A DNA stretch of 64,000 nucleotides from contig DATKZQ010000046.1 of the NCBI GenBank assembly GCA_035527895.1, positions 43,720 through 107,719 of the forward strand, given 5' to 3'. The DNA comes from JADFWK01 sp035527895 (lineage in GTDB: Bacteria > Desulfobacterota > DSM-4660 > Desulfatiglandales > B25-G16). A program made the translations under genes and the position numbers. Position 1 is the first letter of the stretch; each line of letters begins with the position of its first letter. The notes below the pieces were generated by a model that ran no database searches, had not been told where the DNA came from, and worked only from the letters and a program-made list of their open reading frames with translations. Shown here piece after piece: positions 61,428 to 64,000 of the stretch.

Positions 61428-63092
61428 CTAGCTTGCTGCGGAGCTGTTCAATAGTTTTCTCTCAATGTCTTCTCTTAAAGCCGTCTTGTCGATCTTTTCC
61501 GCCTTGGTGAATAGCATGACATCGACAAACTCAATTCGCTCCGGAAGCTGAAGCACCGATGCCTTCCTGTCCTTCAGGAAGGAGATGATTGCATTAAAAC
61601 TCAGCTTGGTCCCTGGCTTGGGCTGGACATATGCACACACCCTCTCACCCATCTCCGGATCGGACATGGGAATGACGGCCACGAGCGCAACACCCGGGTG
61701 TTCACTGATGAGTTTTTCGATCTCCACGGCGCTAATGCTTTCCCCGCCCCGGTTGATCATTTCCTTTATCCTTCCCGTGAGGGTGATATAGCCCTTTTCA
61801 TCGATCTTTGCCACGTCGCCTGTCCTGAAGAATCCGTCCTTGTCAAATACCTCTTCGTTTTCTCTGGGATTTTTGTAATAGCCGGTAAAGACGCCGGGAC
61901 CTTTAATGAGGAGCTCGCCGGGAGTGTTGTGAGGCAATTCCCTTCCGTCCCTGTCAACGACCTTGTAGATGTCATGGGGACACGTTGGCTTTCCTACGGT
62001 CCTGTAAAGGGTTTCCAGGTCATCGTTGGATCGTGTTATAGTGGTCTGTCCCTCGGTTGCACCGTAGGCATTGAAATAGGTGCATCCGAGCTTTTCCCTG
62101 ACAGCCTTGATCAGGTCGGGGAGGCTGGCCCCTCCGCCGCAGTGCATCTTTTTGAGGGAGCTCAAGTCATAGTTTCCAAGACCCTCAAATCCCACCAACC
62201 GTTTGGCCAGGGTAGGCACCCATACCAGAGCGGTAACCCGCTCCTTTTCGATCGTTCGGCATATGGCCTCGGGATCTGTGGAATCCAGAAAGACCGTTTT
62301 CCCATAGGTCAACATACTGGCCAGGAGACCCTTGGTGAATGTCAGGTCATGACCTAGGGGCCCGGCAAGCAAACAGGTATCCTGGGCATCCATCTCCCAG
62401 GCCCTGGCGCAGTACTCGGAGCCGCACAGCAGATCATTATGGGTGCGGGGGACGATCTTTGGTAGCCCCGTGGTCCCTCCGGTGGGGCCCATGTGGGCCA
62501 CCTGCAAGGGGTCCGGCCGTGTTTGAGCCAGTCTGGCAAGATCTTCATCTGTCAATTCGGCATCAGCCAATAGCTTCTCCAGGCTGAAATAGGGCTCATG
62601 CTCTTTCCCTCGCACGAGGATGACGTTCTTGATTTGAGGGTGCTCTTCCAACACGTCACCGACAATGGGCAGGTAATCTATCTTGCCGTATTTCTCGGGC
62701 ACGATCCAGGAGGTGGCACCGGTCAATCGGAAAAGATGATTGATCTCGTATTGCCGATACCGGTCGATCAACAGGACGTTGACAGCCCCTATTTTCTGGA
62801 GGGCGAAATAGGTATATACGAACTCATTCCAATTCGGCACTTGCACCAGTACGCGATCCGTCGGGTTTATGCCCAGATTCATCAAGCCGATGCCCAGCCT
62901 GTTGGCTGTGTCCCGTGCCTGGGCATAGGTCAAGCGGCTCTCGCTATCCACAAACGCCTCCTTGTCAGGATAACGATCTGCGGCCCTGTCGAGTATGTCG
63001 CCGAATGTGAGGTTCGCCCAACACCCAAGCTGCTTGTACCGTTCGGCATCCTCTGGCTTGTAAGGTATAAAACCCTCAAGTAAGGTTGTCAT
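61428..63092 (-). CDS. AMP-forming acyl/aryl-CoA ligase or (2,3-dihydroxybenzoate-type) AMP ligase
   Basis: About 554 residues from the ATG at 63092 (AGGAGGAGG upstream). ANL-family motifs: MGPTGGTTGLPKIVPRTHND (P-loop), YFNAYGATEGQT, GFFRTGDVAKIDEKGY, GRIKEMINRGGESISAVEIE, and catalytic Lys in LFTKAEKIDKTAL. It activates a carboxylate with ATP. The overall length and EntE-like start (EGFIPYKPEDAERYKQLGCW) match 2,3-dihydroxybenzoate-AMP ligase relatives used as CoA ligases in anaerobes. The enoyl-CoA hydratase gene ends 155 bases upstream on the same strand, so it belongs with acyl or aromatic acid degradation. Confidence 0.85.
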   Translation of the reverse strand: MTTLLEGFIPYKPEDAERYKQLGCWANLTFGDILDRAADRYPDKEAFVDSESRLTYAQARDTANRLGIGLMNLGINPTDRVLVQVPNWNEFVYTYFALQKIGAVNVLLIDRYRQYEINHLFRLTGATSWIVPEKYGKIDYLPIVGDVLEEHPQIKNVILVRGKEHEPYFSLEKLLADAELTDEDLARLAQTRPDPLQVAHMGPTGGTTGLPKIVPRTHNDLLCGSEYCARAWEMDAQDTCLLAGPLGHDLTFTKGLLASMLTYGKTVFLDSTDPEAICRTIEKERVTALVWVPTLAKRLVGFEGLGNYDLSSLKKMHCGGGASLPDLIKAVREKLGCTYFNAYGATEGQTTITRSNDDLETLYRTVGKPTCPHDIYKVVDRDGRELPHNTPGELLIKGPGVFTGYYKNPRENEEVFDKDGFFRTGDVAKIDEKGYITLTGRIKEMINRGGESISAVEIEKLISEHPGVALVAVIPMSDPEMGERVCAYVQPKPGTKLSFNAIISFLKDRKASVLQLPERIEFVDVMLFTKAEKIDKTALREDIERKLLNSSAAS

Positions 63093-63247
63093 GTCCTCCT
63101 CCTTAAAGACACGATGGTTGGTAAAAGTCGACCTTGCCCCCCCTTCTCCAGTCTCAAGGGAAGATATGAGTATTCGCAATGAGGGGCACGCATTAAGGAT
63201 CGACCCGATTTGTACGGGGTCCACCTCTCCCCATCAGGAGCTGGACC

Positions 63248-64000
63248 CTACTTTTTGAATTCCGGTCTCCTTTTTTCAAGAAATGCGGTTATTCCCTCCC
63301 TGGCGGCCTCAGTGCAGGCTATCTCGCCGGCGCCTTGGTAATTGATCTCAAGGGCCTTTGCCAGGCTATCGGCTGCGGCTGCCCGCTCAATCGTTTTAAT
63401 GGTAATCGAAAGGGCCTCTTTGCTCAAGGGAATATTCCCGGCCATAGGCTCATGGGGCACAGCCATTTCCGGGATATCGACCTTATGGTCGGGGATTTCA
63501 GCCCTTTTTCCATGGAGGTTATGCACTTCATCCACGGCCGCTTCGATCATCTCAATGTAATCCCCTTTGATCTGCTTGACCATCCCGATATCAGCAGCCT
63601 CTTGGGCCGTAATCTTCCTTGCGAAACATATCATCTCATGAAACAGGGCAGCACCTTCCGGCCATTTTCGATAAGGAACGACACAGCCCCCGACCCCGGG
63701 CAGTATCCCTATGGTTATCTCGGGGAATTGAAATGTGGCATGATTTAATGCAACGATACTATGGCACCTGATTGCCAATTCCAACCCGCCTCCCAAGGTC
63801 ATGCCGTTCACAGCGGCCACAACGGGTTTATCCATCTGATCGATAAATTGGTGGACAATAGAGGAATCCCTGGCCAGCTTGACTGCGGCCTCCCTTTTCC
63901 CGAGGGTTTTCGGGAATATGCCGATATCCGCGCCGGCGCTAAAGGCCCTTGTTCCGTATCCGGTGATCACAAAACCCCTTACGGATGGATCGTCCGCATA
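63248..64000 (-). CDS. Enoyl-CoA hydratase domain, probably C-terminal part of a 3-hydroxyacyl-CoA dehydrogenase (5' end outside window)
   Basis: 250 codons are visible and the frame stays open to 64000. DDPSVRGFVITGYGTRAFSA then GADIG, PVVAAVNGMTLGGGLELAIR and FQFPEITIGILPGVGGCVVP are crotonase-fold motifs with oxyanion-hole backbone; Glu residues of the hydratase are in ELAIR and FPEIT. The tail KALEINYQGAGEIACTEAAR matches the hydratase domain of Deltaproteobacterial and archaeal bifunctional proteins, so a dehydrogenase domain probably lies beyond the edge (inference). Role: hydration of enoyl-CoA in beta-oxidation. Confidence 0.82.
   Translation of the reverse strand, partial: YADDPSVRGFVITGYGTRAFSAGADIGIFPKTLGKREAAVKLARDSSIVHQFIDQMDKPVVAAVNGMTLGGGLELAIRCHSIVALNHATFQFPEITIGILPGVGGCVVPYRKWPEGAALFHEMICFARKITAQEAADIGMVKQIKGDYIEMIEAAVDEVHNLHGKRAEIPDHKVDIPEMAVPHEPMAGNIPLSKEALSITIKTIERAAAADSLAKALEINYQGAGEIACTEAAREGITAFLEKRRPEFKK

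Noticed and set aside
1..64000. CRISPR arrays, tRNA or rRNA genes
   Set aside because: No regularly spaced direct repeats and no cloverleaf with a TTCGA arm and matching acceptor stem were found by eye. A tRNA scan would be decisive.

Overview
The window reads as a chromosome segment of a strictly anaerobic Deltaproteobacterium (Desulfobacterota, Syntrophobacterales or sulfate-reducer-like). The assignment rests on gene content: a TmcB/TmcC-like (DsrK/DsrM-related) redox pair beside DsrE and TusA sulfur carriers, a BcrC/HgdB-type acyl-CoA dehydratase activase-related protein, a Tat-exported DUF362 protein with a polyferredoxin partner, DUF169 and DUF401 proteins, acyl-CoA ligase and enoyl-CoA hydratase genes, a small Arg-rich protein of a type I associate with this group, and two genes whose in-frame TGA most likely encodes selenocysteine. 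GC is near 50% and most genes lie on the minus strand. I see no tRNA, rRNA or CRISPR.

Layout. 1-9.5 kb: the start of a hydroxyacid dehydrogenase, an FHA-GAF protein, then an ECF sigma factor, its zf-HC2 anti-sigma factor and an exported VIT-VWA protein. Two near-identical ECF-type promoters (GGAACnT-N16-TCTAm) precede the sigma gene and the VIT-VWA gene. Next come a SPOR-NlpC/P60 lipoprotein, a MATE exporter and a ferritin-like protein. 9.5-18.1 kb is an accessory region: palindromic dispersed repeats, an archaemetzincin fragment, a RAYT (Y1) transposase bounded by a perfect 19-bp inverted repeat that truncates a lipoprotein gene, three toxin-antitoxin modules (HicBA, AbiE, VapBC-like) and two LuxR/NarL-type regulators. 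19-30.5 kb: metallo-beta-lactamase-fold protein, activase-related protein, CDF and AI-2E transporters, DUF401 permease, PepD dipeptidase and a FrnE/DsbA-family protein with Sec in place of the first active-site Cys. 30.5-44 kb: SH3 and receiver proteins, DUF362 and polyferredoxin, DJ-1, TPR, MFS, and a PAS histidine kinase beside a degenerate kinase.

44-49.4 kb carries AlaX, a small permease and the compact cluster marR-dsrE-tusA-tmcC-tmcB, with a consensus promoter overlapped by a candidate MarR operator. 49.9-64 kb: a lipoprotein, a fusion of an AbiEi-type DNA-binding domain to PilZ, a DUF1573 protein whose conserved first Cys codon is TGA, a thioesterase, HD, GNAT, CBS, squalene-cyclase-like, AIM24-type, bactofilin-fusion, M28 peptidase and DUF169 genes, an AMP-forming ligase, and the enoyl-CoA hydratase domain of a beta-oxidation protein running off the end.

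The strongest candidates for new biology are the two TGA-interrupted thiol/selenol proteins, each with a hairpin in the right place for a bacterial SECIS; the AbiEi-PilZ fusion with its own repeat-flanked, apparently leaderless promoter; and the MarR-controlled sulfur-carrier/membrane-redox cluster.
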